A stretch of DNA of 64,000 nucleotides from Bradyrhizobiaceae bacterium (GCA_003963145.1 RXJJ01000015.1:290904-354903), one strand, 5' to 3'; positions 1-8,964 are shown, counted from the first letter of the stretch. A program made the numbers and translations. The notes: generated by a model not told the origin, from the letters alone.

Positions 1-2
1 GC

Positions 3-731
3 ATTTTCGGCGGCGGCGCGCAGAACCCGATCCGCGTGCTGACCCGCATCCTCGGCGGTATCCATGACGACAACGGCCGTGTGACCATTCCCGGCTTCTA
101 TGACGGCGTGAAGGATCTGCCCGCCGATATCCGCGCGCAATGGGAGAAGCTCAACCTCACGCCGGACGCGTTCCTCAAGCCCATCGGGTTGTCGATCCCG
201 GCGGGCGAGACCGATCGCCTTTTGATCGAGCAGGTCTCGTCGCGTCCCACCGCCGATATCAATGGCATTGTCGGCGGCTATACCGGCGAGGGCTCGAAGA
301 CCGTCATTCCCGCGCAGGCGTCGGCGAAAATCTCGTTCCGCCTTGTCGAGGGGCAGGACCCCGCCAAGATCCGCAAGGCTTTCCGCGATTACGTGACCGC
401 GCGCGTGCCTGCGGACTGCAAGGTGGAGTTCCTCGACCATGCGGGAGCACCGGCCATCGCGCTCGACTGGGGGATGAAGCCGCTGGCTGCCGCCAAGCGC
501 GCGCTGACGGATGAATGGGGCAGGGACGCGCTGCTGATCGGATCGGGCGCGTCGATCCCCATCGTCGCGGACTTCAAGCGCACGCTTGGGCTCGACACCG
601 TGCTGATCGGGTTTGGTCTCGACGACGACAACATCCATTCGCCGAACGAGAAGTACGATCTCAAGAGCTTCCACAAGGGCATTCGCTCCTGGGCGCGCAT
701 CCTCGCGGCGTTCGCCGACGCGCCGCGCTGA
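3..731 (+). CDS. M20 family metallopeptidase, C-terminal part (5' end outside window)
   Basis: The reading frame is already open at the first base and ends with TGA at 729-731, so only the C-terminal ~242 residues are seen. The sequence has the M20 dimerisation-domain style (SSRPTADINGIVGGYTGEG, then VIPAQASAKISFRLV) followed by the end of the catalytic domain with GSGASIPIV and the HSPNEKY segment. In this family the His of that segment is a zinc ligand. The M20 family includes dipeptidases, carboxypeptidases and acylaminoacid deacylases; the exact substrate cannot be told. It converges on the next, minus-strand gene, with a terminator hairpin between them. Confidence 0.85.
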   Translation: MFGGGAQNPIRVLTRILGGIHDDNGRVTIPGFYDGVKDLPADIRAQWEKLNLTPDAFLKPIGLSIPAGETDRLLIEQVSSRPTADINGIVGGYTGEGSKTVIPAQASAKISFRLVEGQDPAKIRKAFRDYVTARVPADCKVEFLDHAGAPAIALDWGMKPLAAAKRALTDEWGRDALLIGSGASIPIVADFKRTLGLDTVLIGFGLDDDNIHSPNEKYDLKSFHKGIRSWARILAAFADAPR

Positions 732-768
732 TGGCTCGCCCTTTCTCAAGAACGCGCTATTGAAAATA

Positions 769-798
769 AAAACGCCGCCCGGGATTGGACGGCGTTTG
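769..798 (-). terminator. Rho-independent terminator between convergent genes
   Basis: Perfect 8-bp stem, AAACGCCG at 770-777 and CGGCGTTT at 790-797. Read on the minus strand it is followed by TTTATTTT, so it best serves the glycosyltransferase gene (ends at 858). It may also stop the M20 transcript from the other side. Confidence 0.6.
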
Positions 799-857
799 AA
801 ACGTGTAGAGGTTTGTGGGCTGAATTTAGTTCGCGTTGCGATTTCGTCAAGTCCGCA

Positions 858-2513
858 TCAGGGCGCGGGGACCGCCAGCAGGCTGGCGATGCTGAGCCCG
901 CGAATGTCATAAACCTTGGCGAACACCACGTCGTCGCGCTTGATCTCGGCGATCACCGGCGCGTTGAGGCCCTTGCAGTAGAACTCGCCGAGCGTCATGG
1001 CGAAGTCGGCGGCGTGACTGTCCCATCCGATGTTGTATCCGCGGCCGAGCGCGACCTGCGCCGGGCGCTGCGGGCCGCACACCGCGACCTTCCATTTGCG
1101 TCCGGCCGGCGGCGCTTCGTGGTTTTCCTCGATATGATCGCGCAGCGCATCAGACGCCTGTTTCAGCGCCAGACCCCAGTAATCCAGCATGAAGCGGTCG
1201 TCCGCTTCGCGCACCGTGCCCGCGATATAGTTGAAATGCGTATATTCGTATGGATGCAGCCGCACCATCTGCACCAGCGGCAGCATCAGCCCGACCGCGA
1301 GCGCAACGAAGGCAAGGCCCTGCGACACCCGTCCGCCGTCAGCCCGCTTCAGCCATTCCATGATGCGGGCGAAGGCAATGCCGCCTAGGACCGCCATCGG
1401 CGGCAGCACGAAAATGAAGTGGCGTACGCCGTTATAGAGCGCGGGCCGTTTCACCATCGCGATCGCGAGCGGCAGGAACGCCGCCAGCGCAATCATCGAC
1501 AGAATGGTCTTGCGTTTCGGATCGGCGCCCGGCCGGATTATCGTGGCAATCGCGATGACAAGCCCGGCGAGGCCGAGCGCGATCATGACCTCGGGAAGCT
1601 GGAGCGCGAACAGGGTCGGCAAATACGACCATGGCATGTCGGGCACCGACACCAGCGCGCCATCGAACAGTTCCTTCCACGGCTTCTCGAAGAAGTGCGA
1701 GAAATAGGTCACCGCGCGCAGCGGATTGGCCGGTTCGATGATCGACCACGGCCAGATCAGGCCCATCACCAGATAGCCGAGCACGAGGCCCGGCAGCAAA
1801 AGATAGCCGACACGCGCGAGATGGAAGCCGGCGGTACGCCAGCCGTTGTCCCTGATGTCGGCGCGCCAGATCGGGATGAAGCCGAGAAGGGCGTAAATCA
1901 GCGCAAGGCCGCCGAGCACGCGGCATCCGAGCGAGAGGCCGGCGCCAAGGCCGACGATCAGGATCGTGTAAGCGGAGGGCGAGGGGTATTCCTGCGCCAG
2001 CCGCACCAGTCCGATCATCAGGACGACCATCGCCACGGCGAAGGGGGCGTCCTTCGGATTCATGAACATGTGACCGTAGAACAGGGGACACAGCGCGAGC
2101 AGCAACACGGCCGCAAGACCCGCAATCGGACCGGAAATGCGGCGCGCCAGACGCCAGGTCAGCGCGAGGCCGATGACACCGACGATCGCGCCGAGCAGCC
2201 GCCGCGTCTCGAACAGTTCGAGCGGGATGACCTTGTGCAGCAGCGCCGCCGCCATGTCGAAACCGCCGCCATACATATAGAGATTGGCGAAGGACAATGC
2301 GTGGACGTCCTTGAAACCGGAGCCCAGCATTTTCAGAAGCAGGTCGGCGTATTCGGCGTGGGTATAGTCATCCCAGCCGAGCCCATAGTCGCGGAAGGTC
2401 AGGCCGGCGATCACCGTGACGATGCCAAGCGTCATGATCGCAAGATCGTCACAAGTCTGCTCTATCGACCGCCGCGTCGGCGTGTCGAGCTCAGAGGATG
2501 TAATGGATGACAT
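858..2513 (-). CDS. GT-C type membrane glycosyltransferase (family 39 / ArnT-like)
   Basis: The 551-aa protein has many hydrophobic helices (about 10-12) separated by short loops. An acidic first periplasmic loop (LGWDDYTHAEYA, residues ~46-57) is placed where GT-C transferases such as PMT and ArnT keep the catalytic Asp. These enzymes move a sugar from a polyprenyl-phosphate donor to protein, lipid A or polysaccharide on the outer face of the inner membrane. The soluble C-terminal tail of ~130 residues is less conserved. The acceptor is unknown. The ATG start is preceded by an intergenic stretch of lower GC. The 363-aa frame on the other strand is a shadow. Confidence 0.8.
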   Translation of the reverse strand: MSSITSSELDTPTRRSIEQTCDDLAIMTLGIVTVIAGLTFRDYGLGWDDYTHAEYADLLLKMLGSGFKDVHALSFANLYMYGGGFDMAAALLHKVIPLELFETRRLLGAIVGVIGLALTWRLARRISGPIAGLAAVLLLALCPLFYGHMFMNPKDAPFAVAMVVLMIGLVRLAQEYPSPSAYTILIVGLGAGLSLGCRVLGGLALIYALLGFIPIWRADIRDNGWRTAGFHLARVGYLLLPGLVLGYLVMGLIWPWSIIEPANPLRAVTYFSHFFEKPWKELFDGALVSVPDMPWSYLPTLFALQLPEVMIALGLAGLVIAIATIIRPGADPKRKTILSMIALAAFLPLAIAMVKRPALYNGVRHFIFVLPPMAVLGGIAFARIMEWLKRADGGRVSQGLAFVALAVGLMLPLVQMVRLHPYEYTHFNYIAGTVREADDRFMLDYWGLALKQASDALRDHIEENHEAPPAGRKWKVAVCGPQRPAQVALGRGYNIGWDSHAADFAMTLGEFYCKGLNAPVIAEIKRDDVVFAKVYDIRGLSIASLLAVPAP

Positions 2514-2856
2514 CGTACCTGGTGGTCCAGTTCCTCAATGGCCTGTCGTTCGGCCATTCCCCAAGCCGAATATAAGTACTTACAAGATTAGAATGCGCAA
2601 GTAATTGCGGATTGTGGCTTAATTTACCTAATGCGGTGCAATATACGGCGTCCGGTAAAAATCCCGTTTCGCCATGGGGCCAATCCGGGCCGGTCGCGTT
2701 ATATCCTTGGAAGCAACCCAGCCATGCGCGGAGGTTGCACGCTGCGATATAGACGAGTGGGAGAATTCTATTTTCGGACGTAGATTTTGACATTATTGTG
2801 TCGAGATAAACCGTAGTCATGGAAGCCGTTTGGCTCGGCGGTTTGGAGTGTTGCGT
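2514..2856. other. Divergent intergenic region, lower GC
   Basis: A 343-bp gap between divergently transcribed genes, visibly more AT-rich than its neighbours, so it probably holds the promoters for both. I could not fix a convincing -35/-10 pair. A 109-codon minus-strand frame (2491-2820) exists but has host-unlike codon use and overlaps the start of the glycosyltransferase; I do not call it a gene. Confidence 0.4.
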
Positions 2857-3735
2857 ATGATTGCCCTGTTGCTTGCCGGAACGATTGTGCTTTGCGCCGG
2901 CCTTTTGACGGTCGTTTTCGGGATTCCGATCAAGGAATTCAGCTTCGGTAACACCATGATTCTGGCCGGGGCCATGGTCGCATCCACCGGCATCGTTCTG
3001 ATCGGCCTGTCCTTCGTCATACGCGAATTGAGGAATCTCGTTCGCCGTCTGGACGAGGTTGGTTTTGCAGTGCCGCGTGTCCCTGTGCCTGCCGTGCCGG
3101 CCCCGGCTCCGGTCGAGGCGCCGCGCGGCCGCAGCGAACCCGCCCAGCCCAAGGCCGCCCGCAATCCGCGTGCGGCTGCGAAGGCGGACGTGCTTTTTTC
3201 CCGCGAGGAAGAGATCGACCCGGATTTTGCCGAGGAAGCGCACCACCCGCCGCACGCGCCATCGCTGTCACCGCAATGGGCCGACGAGCCGGATATGCGT
3301 CCGCGTCCGCCGGCTCCGCCGCGTCCGCCTGAGCGCGTCAGCGAAACCGGCGAGCGCCGCCGCGATATCCTGTTCTCGTCCTCGCGCCGCGAGCAGACGC
3401 GCGAAGTCAATGGCGCGCTTGCCGAATTCATTGCGCCGCCGGATGCTTTTTCCGACCGCGACCCCTTGCCCGATCCTTTCGAGGCCGGCCGGCCCGATCC
3501 CGGCCGCGCGCGGGCCGAACCGGATTTCGCCGGCCGTGCGCCGCGCAATGGCGCGAGGCCTCATCCGCTGCGCCGGAACGAGGCGTCGTCCGTCACGGTG
3601 GTGAAGTCCGGCGTGGTCGATACCATGGCGTATTCGCTGTATTCGGACGGTTCGATCGAGGCGCAACTTCCGGAAGGCATGGTCCGGTTCGACTCGATCG
3701 ACGATTTGCGCGCCCATCTCGATCAGCGCGGCTGA
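2857..3735 (+). CDS. Two-helix membrane protein with long proline-rich cytoplasmic tail
   Basis: About 292 aa. Two hydrophobic helices lie at residues ~1-22 and ~30-55, followed by a ~200-residue low-complexity segment rich in Pro, Arg, Ala and Glu, and a compact C-terminal block (VDTMAYSLYSDGSIEAQLPE). The ATG at 2857 is chosen because GGAG lies at about 2844-2847; a TTG start nine codons earlier is possible. The short C-terminal block looks like the conserved part, with the linker as spacer. Such architecture is common in Bradyrhizobiaceae hypothetical proteins; no function can be given. Confidence 0.7.
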   Translation: MIALLLAGTIVLCAGLLTVVFGIPIKEFSFGNTMILAGAMVASTGIVLIGLSFVIRELRNLVRRLDEVGFAVPRVPVPAVPAPAPVEAPRGRSEPAQPKAARNPRAAAKADVLFSREEEIDPDFAEEAHHPPHAPSLSPQWADEPDMRPRPPAPPRPPERVSETGERRRDILFSSSRREQTREVNGALAEFIAPPDAFSDRDPLPDPFEAGRPDPGRARAEPDFAGRAPRNGARPHPLRRNEASSVTVVKSGVVDTMAYSLYSDGSIEAQLPEGMVRFDSIDDLRAHLDQRG

Positions 3736-3783
3736 GACGCGCTCCGATTGATTGCGGTTGCGGCTTGCACTAGTTAGGCCGCC

Positions 3784-6189
3784 ATGGGCGATGACAGCAG
3801 CCATCTTGACCGGGCCAAGCAGCTCTTTTTCCGGGGTCTCGACCACATGGATGGCGGAGACCTCAAGGCTGCCGAGGCGGCCTTTCGCGCCACGCTGGCC
3901 ATCGTTCCGCAGCACGGGCCTTCGCTGAACAATCTTGCGCTCGTGCTTCGCAAACAAAACCGGATCGGGGAGTCCGCTGCCGCGGCGGAAGCGGCGGTCG
4001 CCATCGACAAGACCAATACCGATGCGCTGAGCGTGCTGGCCGACTGCTACCGGGAGCAGCGGCGCTATGACGAAAGCCTCGATATTCTCAGGACCGTCGC
4101 GGCGCTCGATCCGAGCAACGCCGAAGCATTCAGCAATCAGAGCTTCATTCTCAACCGCACGACGCGTCACACCGAGGCGGTCGCTAGTGCCGAGCGCGCG
4201 CTGGCCATCGAGCCGCGTCATGTCGATGCGCATGTCAATCGCGCCAACGCGCTCGCCGCGCTCAGGAATTATCGGGATGCGCTTGCCGCCTATGACAGCG
4301 CCATCGCGATCAGGCCGGATCTGGAAAGCGGCCTGATCGGCCGCGCCGCCGTGTTGTTTCGTCTCGACCGCTTCGAAGAAGCGCTCAAGATCTACGATCG
4401 CGCCCTGGAGACGAACCCGCGTTCGGAAGCGGGCCGGCTCGGGCGCGCGGCGGTTCTCGCGAGGCTCAAGGATTATGAGTCGTCTCTGGCGATCTACGAT
4501 CGGTTACTGGCGGAGAAGCCCGATCTTGCAGAGGCCTGGAACGGGCGCGGCAACGTGCTTGTCGATCTTCAAAACTATCGGGAGGCTCTATTCGCCTTCG
4601 ACAAGGCGCTTGAGATCGATCCGGCGCTGGCCGCATCCTGGGTGGGACGCGGACATGCGCTGTACGATCTTGGACAGGACGCGCAGGCCCTTGACGCCTA
4701 TTGCCGGGCGACGGCGATCGATCCGAATTCGGCCGATGGCTGGCAGGGCCGGGGAGATGTCTGCAGCAAACTGAAAAAATACGAAGACGCGATCCCGGCT
4801 TATGACAGGGCGCTGGCGATCGCGCCGGATCTGGAATTCGTGCGGGGAAGCTGGCTGACAGCTCACAAGATGATTTGCTCGTGGCCGGGCGAAGCTGCAA
4901 CGAACGACATTCTGGCGCGCGCGGGACGAGGCGAGAAAGTGCTCGGGCCTTTTCTGGGGCTCCACCTGACGGACGCGCCCGCTCTGCAGCAGGCGATCAC
5001 CGCGATTTTCGCCGACGCGAAATTTCCGCGCGATCGCGCCTTGCCCGCGATCGGCAAATATGGCGAGCACGGCAGGATCAGGCTCGGCTATTTCTCGGCC
5101 GATTTGCACACGCACGCCACCGCTTTCCTGATATCGGAGTTGATCGAGCGTCATGACCGGTCGCGATTTGAGGTCAGCGCATTCTCGTTCGGGCCCGATC
5201 AAACGGACGCCATGCGCGAGCGGCTGCGCGGCGCCTTCGATCGTTTCATCGATGTGGGGCACCTCTCGGATCGCGAGGCGGCCAGTCTCGCGCGGAGTCA
5301 TGAGATCGACATCGCCATCGACCTGAAGGGTTTCACCACCGACTCGCGGCCGGGCATCTTCGCCGCGCGGGCGGCGCCCATTCAGGTCAGCTATCTCGGC
5401 TTTCCCGGGACGATGGCCACGAATTATATCGATTATCTGATCGCCGATCCCGTCGTCATTCCCGAGACGCAGCGCGCTTTCTATACCGAGAAAATCGCCC
5501 GCCTGCCGGACAGCTATCAGGTCAACGATACCAAGCGCGAGATTTCGCAGGCGCCGGTGAGTCGCGCCGCGTGCGGCCTGCCGGAGGATGGATTCGTTTT
5601 CTGCGGGTTCAATGTCAGCTTCAAGCTGTCCGCGCCCATGCTGGATGACCTGCTGGCCATTCTCAAGCGTGTCGAGGGAAGCGTACTGTGGATGCTCGAG
5701 GACAGTGCCGCCTCGGTGCGGAATTTGCGGCGTGAGGTGGAAGCGCGCGGCGTCTCGCAAAATCGCGTCGTCTTCGCGCCGCGCGCGCCATTGCCTGAGC
5801 ATCTGGCGCGGCATCGCCTCGCCGATCTGTTTCTCGATATGCTGCCCGTGAACGCCCACACCACCGCGAGCGACGCGCTCTGGGCCGGACTGCCGGTGCT
5901 GACGCGGCAGGGCGAGGCTTTTGCCGGGCGCGTCGCGGCAAGCCTGCTGCACGCCATCGGCCTGCCCGAGCTGATCGTCACGACGCGCGAGGAGTATGTG
6001 GCGTTGGCCGTCGATCTCGCCACCAATCCCGATAAACTGGCGCGTATCAGGGACAAGCTTGCCGCTAATCGCCTGACGACACCTCTGTTCGACATTCAAC
6101 GCTTCACCACGAACATCGAGACGCTCTACGCGAGAATGTATGACCGCTACCGGCGCGATCTGCCGCCGGTGGACATCGATACGCTTTGA
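3784..6189 (+). CDS. TPR repeat O-linked GlcNAc transferase-like protein (SPINDLY, GT41)
   Basis: 801 aa. The first ~350 residues are tandem 34-residue TPR units, for example AEAFSNQSFILNRTTRHTEA and later A-x-ALEI(D/N)P endings. The rest matches bacterial SPINDLY/COG3914 proteins with the GT41 fold: GKYGEHGRIRLGYFSADLHTH, VSYLGFPGTMATNYIDYLIAD and NAHTTASDALWAGLPVLT, the last being the UDP-sugar binding region. It probably glycosylates proteins in the cytoplasm, flagellin or adhesins being known targets of relatives, but the substrate is unknown here. ATG start with weak Shine-Dalgarno; stands alone between a membrane protein gene and mucR. Confidence 0.85.
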   Translation: MGDDSSHLDRAKQLFFRGLDHMDGGDLKAAEAAFRATLAIVPQHGPSLNNLALVLRKQNRIGESAAAAEAAVAIDKTNTDALSVLADCYREQRRYDESLDILRTVAALDPSNAEAFSNQSFILNRTTRHTEAVASAERALAIEPRHVDAHVNRANALAALRNYRDALAAYDSAIAIRPDLESGLIGRAAVLFRLDRFEEALKIYDRALETNPRSEAGRLGRAAVLARLKDYESSLAIYDRLLAEKPDLAEAWNGRGNVLVDLQNYREALFAFDKALEIDPALAASWVGRGHALYDLGQDAQALDAYCRATAIDPNSADGWQGRGDVCSKLKKYEDAIPAYDRALAIAPDLEFVRGSWLTAHKMICSWPGEAATNDILARAGRGEKVLGPFLGLHLTDAPALQQAITAIFADAKFPRDRALPAIGKYGEHGRIRLGYFSADLHTHATAFLISELIERHDRSRFEVSAFSFGPDQTDAMRERLRGAFDRFIDVGHLSDREAASLARSHEIDIAIDLKGFTTDSRPGIFAARAAPIQVSYLGFPGTMATNYIDYLIADPVVIPETQRAFYTEKIARLPDSYQVNDTKREISQAPVSRAACGLPEDGFVFCGFNVSFKLSAPMLDDLLAILKRVEGSVLWMLEDSAASVRNLRREVEARGVSQNRVVFAPRAPLPEHLARHRLADLFLDMLPVNAHTTASDALWAGLPVLTRQGEAFAGRVAASLLHAIGLPELIVTTREEYVALAVDLATNPDKLARIRDKLAANRLTTPLFDIQRFTTNIETLYARMYDRYRRDLPPVDIDTL

Positions 6190-6221
6190 ACATGATGCGG
6201 ACGATGCGCGCGGTTCAAACT

Positions 6222-6245
6222 TGCAAGGCGAGGCACTGCCTTGCA
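6222..6245. repeat. Short inverted repeat between GT41 gene and mucR
   Basis: Perfect 8-bp arms, TGCAAGGC at 6222-6229 and GCCTTGCA at 6238-6245, with an 8-base loop. There is no T-run, so it is not a good intrinsic terminator; it could be an operator or mRNA hairpin about 60 bases upstream of mucR. Confidence 0.35.
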
Positions 6246-6304
6246 TACTCGCGGATGAACGATTGCCTGTCTGACAGGTTGAGCAATCTGAATTCGGATT
6301 TTCG

Positions 6305-6721
6305 ATGAGCGAGCCGGCGCCGAAGAATTTCGTCGATCTCACGGCCAAGATCGTCTCGGCCTATGTCAGCAACAATTCAACCACCGCCGCCGACATTCCG
6401 GCGCTGATCGCGCAGGTGCATGCCGCGCTGGTGCGCGTCGCCAATGGCGGCGAGGCCATGCCTGCGACCGAGCCGCTGCGGCCCGCGGTGTCGGTAAAAA
6501 AATCCATGACGCCCGATTATCTGATCTGTCTCGAGGACGGGAAACGGTTCAAATCGCTCAAGCGGCATCTGCGCAGCCGCTACAATCTCAGCCCCGAGCA
6601 ATATCGGGCCAAATGGGGGCTGCCGGACGACTATCCGATGGTGGCGCCTAATTACGCTGTGGCCCGCTCGCAGCTCGCCCAGAAAATGGGGCTCGGCCAG
6701 CAGCGTCGCCGTAAACGCTGA
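6305..6721 (+). CDS. mucR: MucR/Ros family transcriptional regulator
   Basis: 138 aa, normal length for MucR. MucR/Ros proteins repress exopolysaccharide, motility and cell-cycle genes by binding AT-rich DNA through a single prokaryotic zinc finger. The N-terminal half is the oligomerisation region; the finger region is YLICLEDGKRFKSLKRHL (residues 72-89) followed by SRYNLSPEQYRAKWGLP. Cys75, Asp78 and His88 are in the ligand positions, but the residue that is His in the usual HLRTHYN is Arg92 here (HLRSRYN). Ros relatives that lack canonical ligands are known to bind DNA still. It ends in a basic tail (QQRRRKR). Confidence 0.9.
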   Translation: MSEPAPKNFVDLTAKIVSAYVSNNSTTAADIPALIAQVHAALVRVANGGEAMPATEPLRPAVSVKKSMTPDYLICLEDGKRFKSLKRHLRSRYNLSPEQYRAKWGLPDDYPMVAPNYAVARSQLAQKMGLGQQRRRKR

Positions 6722-6770
6722 GATTTTTCGCACGGTCCAAAATTTAGCCGGGAAAGCCGGTCCCGGCGGC

Positions 6771-6800
6771 TTGGCCTTTCCATGGAATTAGGTATATATT
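6771..6800 (+). promoter_or_regulatory. Candidate sigma70-type promoter for DUF6456 gene
   Basis: TTGGCC at 6771-6776 and TATATT at 6795-6800 with an 18-bp spacer, 31 bp upstream of the next start codon. Only a moderate match to consensus. Confidence 0.3.
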
Positions 6801-6830
6801 CCTATAACCTCGGAACATGGAAGGATACCA

Positions 6831-7442
6831 ATGAAACAGGGCCGGAAAAGCGGGCGACGCGAGAAAATCAGATTGCAGACCCCGGACGCGCCTTGCGTCG
6901 ATCCGTTGTTCGCCCAGCATGCCGCTCTGGCCGCACGCGAGATCATGACCGGCGATGGCGTTGCGCGGGTCATTGTCAACGACAGCGAGAGTCCGCTGGC
7001 CTGGCTGGCGCGGCGCAAGGGCCGCGACGGACGCACCATGATCGGCCACAACCAGTTCGTCGCCGGGGAAAAACTGCGCGCCGACTTCACCCGCGCCAAT
7101 CTCACCCCGCGCGTGACGTCGAGCTGGTCCGGGACCGGACGCACGAATGGCTCAGGCGTTGGCGCGGGCGAAATGACGGACCTGATCGTCGCCTCACGCC
7201 AGCGCGTGCGTCTTGCGATGGAGGCGTGCGGACCGGAATTCTCCGGCGTCCTGATGGATGTGTGCTGTTTTCTGCGCGGGCTGGAAGATGTCGAGCGCGA
7301 ACGCGGCTGGCCGCCGCGATCGGCCAAGGTGGTGCTGCAGCTGGCGCTGGACCGGCTTGCGCGTCATTACGGGCTGCGTGAACCGGCAAAGAGCGCGCCA
7401 ATCCGGACGTGGCTGGCGGACGACGCAGCGTTCACGAGCTAA
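6831..7442 (+). CDS. DUF6456 domain-containing protein
   Basis: 203 aa, cytoplasmic, no signal or membrane helix. The body from about residue 45 (ESPLAWLARRKGRDGRTMI, ISAGQFVAGEKLR-like, MDVCCFLRGLEDVERERGWP, VVLQLALDRLARHYG) is the pattern of the DUF6456 family, widespread in Rhizobiales and sometimes fused to an N-terminal helix-turn-helix; that part is absent here. The C-terminal helices resemble a DNA-associated domain but the role is unknown. ATG start with an AGGATACCA stretch just upstream. It converges on sufE. Confidence 0.75.
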   Translation: MKQGRKSGRREKIRLQTPDAPCVDPLFAQHAALAAREIMTGDGVARVIVNDSESPLAWLARRKGRDGRTMIGHNQFVAGEKLRADFTRANLTPRVTSSWSGTGRTNGSGVGAGEMTDLIVASRQRVRLAMEACGPEFSGVLMDVCCFLRGLEDVERERGWPPRSAKVVLQLALDRLARHYGLREPAKSAPIRTWLADDAAFTS

Positions 7443-7455
7443 ATGATGAATCGCG

Positions 7456-7884
7456 TCAGGAGGCCGCCGCCAGCGTTTCGCTGGCGTCGCGGCGGATGCG
7501 CTCGACCATCGCGCGCACGCCGTTGGAGCGCTGCGGTGTGAGATGCTCGCTCAGCCCGAGCTCGGCGAACACTTTCAGCGCGTCGGTGCCCAGAATGTCC
7601 CTGGCGCTCTTGTCCGAATACAGCGTGAGCAGGATCGCAATCAGGCCGCGCACGATATGCGCGTCGCTGTCGCCGACGAAATGCAGCACGGGGTTTCCGT
7701 CGGTGCCGTGCGACACCGAGCGCGACAGCCACACCTGGCTGGCGCAGCCATTGACCTTGTTCGCGGCCGAATGCTCCGCGTCGGGCAACGGTTCCAGCGT
7801 GCGGCCAAGCTCGATGACGTAGCGGTAGCGGTCGTCCCACTCGTCCAATAGCGCGAAATTGTCCCGGATGTCGTCGATGGTCAT
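7456..7884 (-). CDS. sufE: SufE family Fe-S cluster assembly sulfur acceptor
   Basis: 142 aa. SufE takes persulfide sulfur from the cysteine desulfurase SufS and stimulates its activity for Fe-S cluster assembly by the SUF system. The conserved active-site stretch is VNGCASQVWL, where the Cys carries the persulfide; further SufE landmarks are DNFALLDEWDDRYRYVIELG near the N-terminus and LGLSEHLTPQRSNG near the end. The ATG at 7884 starts MTIDDIRDN, the family start; the frame continues upstream into the palindromic repeat, which should not be included. It is a solitary gene here, away from the rest of suf. Confidence 0.92.
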   Translation of the reverse strand: MTIDDIRDNFALLDEWDDRYRYVIELGRTLEPLPDAEHSAANKVNGCASQVWLSRSVSHGTDGNPVLHFVGDSDAHIVRGLIAILLTLYSDKSARDILGTDALKVFAELGLSEHLTPQRSNGVRAMVERIRRDASETLAAAS

Positions 7885-7933
7885 GATGATCGTCAGGCTC
7901 GTCTGATCCACGTTTAACTTTGGATTGCTGGAT

Positions 7934-8038
7934 GTCGTCCCCGCGAAAGCGGGGACCCGCATTCAAAGAATTAACGATGGAAATTCATAAGACAAGGAAG
8001 AAATCCGAAGGCTGGGTCCCCGCTTTCGCGGGGACGAC
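7934..8038. repeat. Pair of inverted GTCCCCGC-AAAGCGGGGAC dispersed palindromes
   Basis: Each copy is itself a hairpin (CCCCGC-GAAA-GCGGGG). The left copy, 7934-7958, and the right copy, 8014-8038, are reverse complements, giving a larger inverted repeat with a 55-bp centre. This matches the small dispersed palindromes common between genes in Bradyrhizobiaceae. The right copy ends two bases before the stop codon of the DUF5330 gene, so it may serve as its 3' processing or termination hairpin. Confidence 0.8.
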
Positions 8039-8040
8039 GA

Positions 8041-8535
8041 TCACATCGGCGCCTGCCACTCGATGTTCAGATCGTCCTGCGTCAGCGTATTATGCTGCCT
8101 GAACTCCGGTGTATCGTCGTCACCGCCGATCGAGCCGGTATGATCGGGATTCTTCCTGTCGAGCACGCGCTTCGACGCCGGTTTTTTGGCAGGTTCCGCC
8201 TCGGGGGTGGCTTTGTCGACGTTCTTTTCGCCGATCTTTTCCGCCTTCGGCTCCGCCTTGTCCTGTCCTTCGAGCTTGTCGGTGAAGAACCCGTAGGCCT
8301 TGCGCGCGCCGTTCTGAACGCGCGCGCCGACCACGCCGGCAAGCTGTCCGCCAACCTCGCAGGCCTGCGGCTGGCGGTTGCAGAACTGCGCCATGTCCGC
8401 TGCCGCGGCACCAGCCGCCGTCACCGCCTCGACCGGATCGACCTTCGGGCCCTTATTGGCGTCCGGCGTCTTGCCTGTCGGCAGCAGCACGAGCACGAGC
8501 CCGAGCCAGAATGCCATGCGCAGCAGAAAGAACAT
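8041..8535 (-). CDS. DUF5330 domain-containing protein
   Basis: 164 aa. A single hydrophobic N-terminal helix (residues 1-20, FLLRMAFWLGLVLVLLP) is followed by a conserved block with FCNRQPQACEVGGQL and ARKAYGFF, the DUF5330 signature, then a Lys/Glu/Ala-rich linker and an acidic tail. It is probably an anchored or exported periplasmic protein of unknown role. The two cysteines in CNRQPQAC could form a disulfide. It is transcribed away from the histidine kinase gene. Its stop codon abuts the palindromic repeat. Confidence 0.8.
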   Translation of the reverse strand: MFFLLRMAFWLGLVLVLLPTGKTPDANKGPKVDPVEAVTAAGAAAADMAQFCNRQPQACEVGGQLAGVVGARVQNGARKAYGFFTDKLEGQDKAEPKAEKIGEKNVDKATPEAEPAKKPASKRVLDRKNPDHTGSIGGDDDTPEFRQHNTLTQDDLNIEWQAPM

Positions 8536-8964
8536 CGCTTACCCCGTCGTCCAGACTCTCGCGTTTCTTGTCCCTCGAGCGGCTTTGCCGCGATCACGTC
8601 CCTGACAGTGGTCGCCCCTTGGCACGCGCCGCCATACAGGCCGATCTAGCAAAGACGAATAAACTTGCAGTATTCCGGTTGCATCAAATTCGAATCATTT
8701 CGTTTGCCGTAAATTTTCGATTGACGCGCGCCTTGGCCACAAAATGGGTGTCCATACTTTCGAAACCATAATGCGGGCACGCGGAAACCTTGCGTTCACC
8801 ATCGCCGCCGATAGCGCCGCGCGAAAATCCCGTAAAACCTGCATCGGCGCGGTGCGACGACAGTTCGATCCGCCGCCTTAGCGTTCGCTTAAGGCCGCTC
8901 TGACACGATCCGCCCAACACAAGAGGGGCGTTACGGCAGATCCGGCGCATGTTCGGATAGGCCA
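8536..8964. other. Divergent intergenic region upstream of histidine kinase
   Basis: A 429-bp gap between the DUF5330 gene and the kinase gene. It contains a CtrA-like box near the kinase (8878-8892) and an AT-rich patch around 8680-8720. I see no coding frame with host-like codon use. Confidence 0.4.
8878..8892 (+). promoter_or_regulatory. CtrA-like box (TTAG-N7-TTAA)
   Basis: TTAGCGTTCGCTTAA differs at one position from the CtrA consensus TTAA-N7-TTAA. It lies 72 bp upstream of a sensor kinase that resembles the cell-cycle kinases DivJ and PleC, which makes CtrA control plausible. Confidence 0.4.

Noticed and set aside
1419..2510. 363-codon plus-strand frame
   Set aside because: Shadow of the GT-C membrane protein; translation is Arg/Gln/His-rich without any fold pattern.
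2491..2820. 109-codon minus-strand frame upstream of the glycosyltransferase
   Set aside because: Codon use lacks the GC third-position bias of the genome, it overlaps the next gene's start by 23 bp and shows no motif; treated as intergenic DNA.
4588..6348. 586-codon minus-strand frame
   Set aside because: Shadow of the GT41 gene, which has clear TPR and transferase motifs.
7885..7966. Longer SufE with N-terminal extension through the palindromic repeat
   Set aside because: The extension translates the repeat (RVPAFAGTT type), a frequent annotation artefact; the family start is at 7884.
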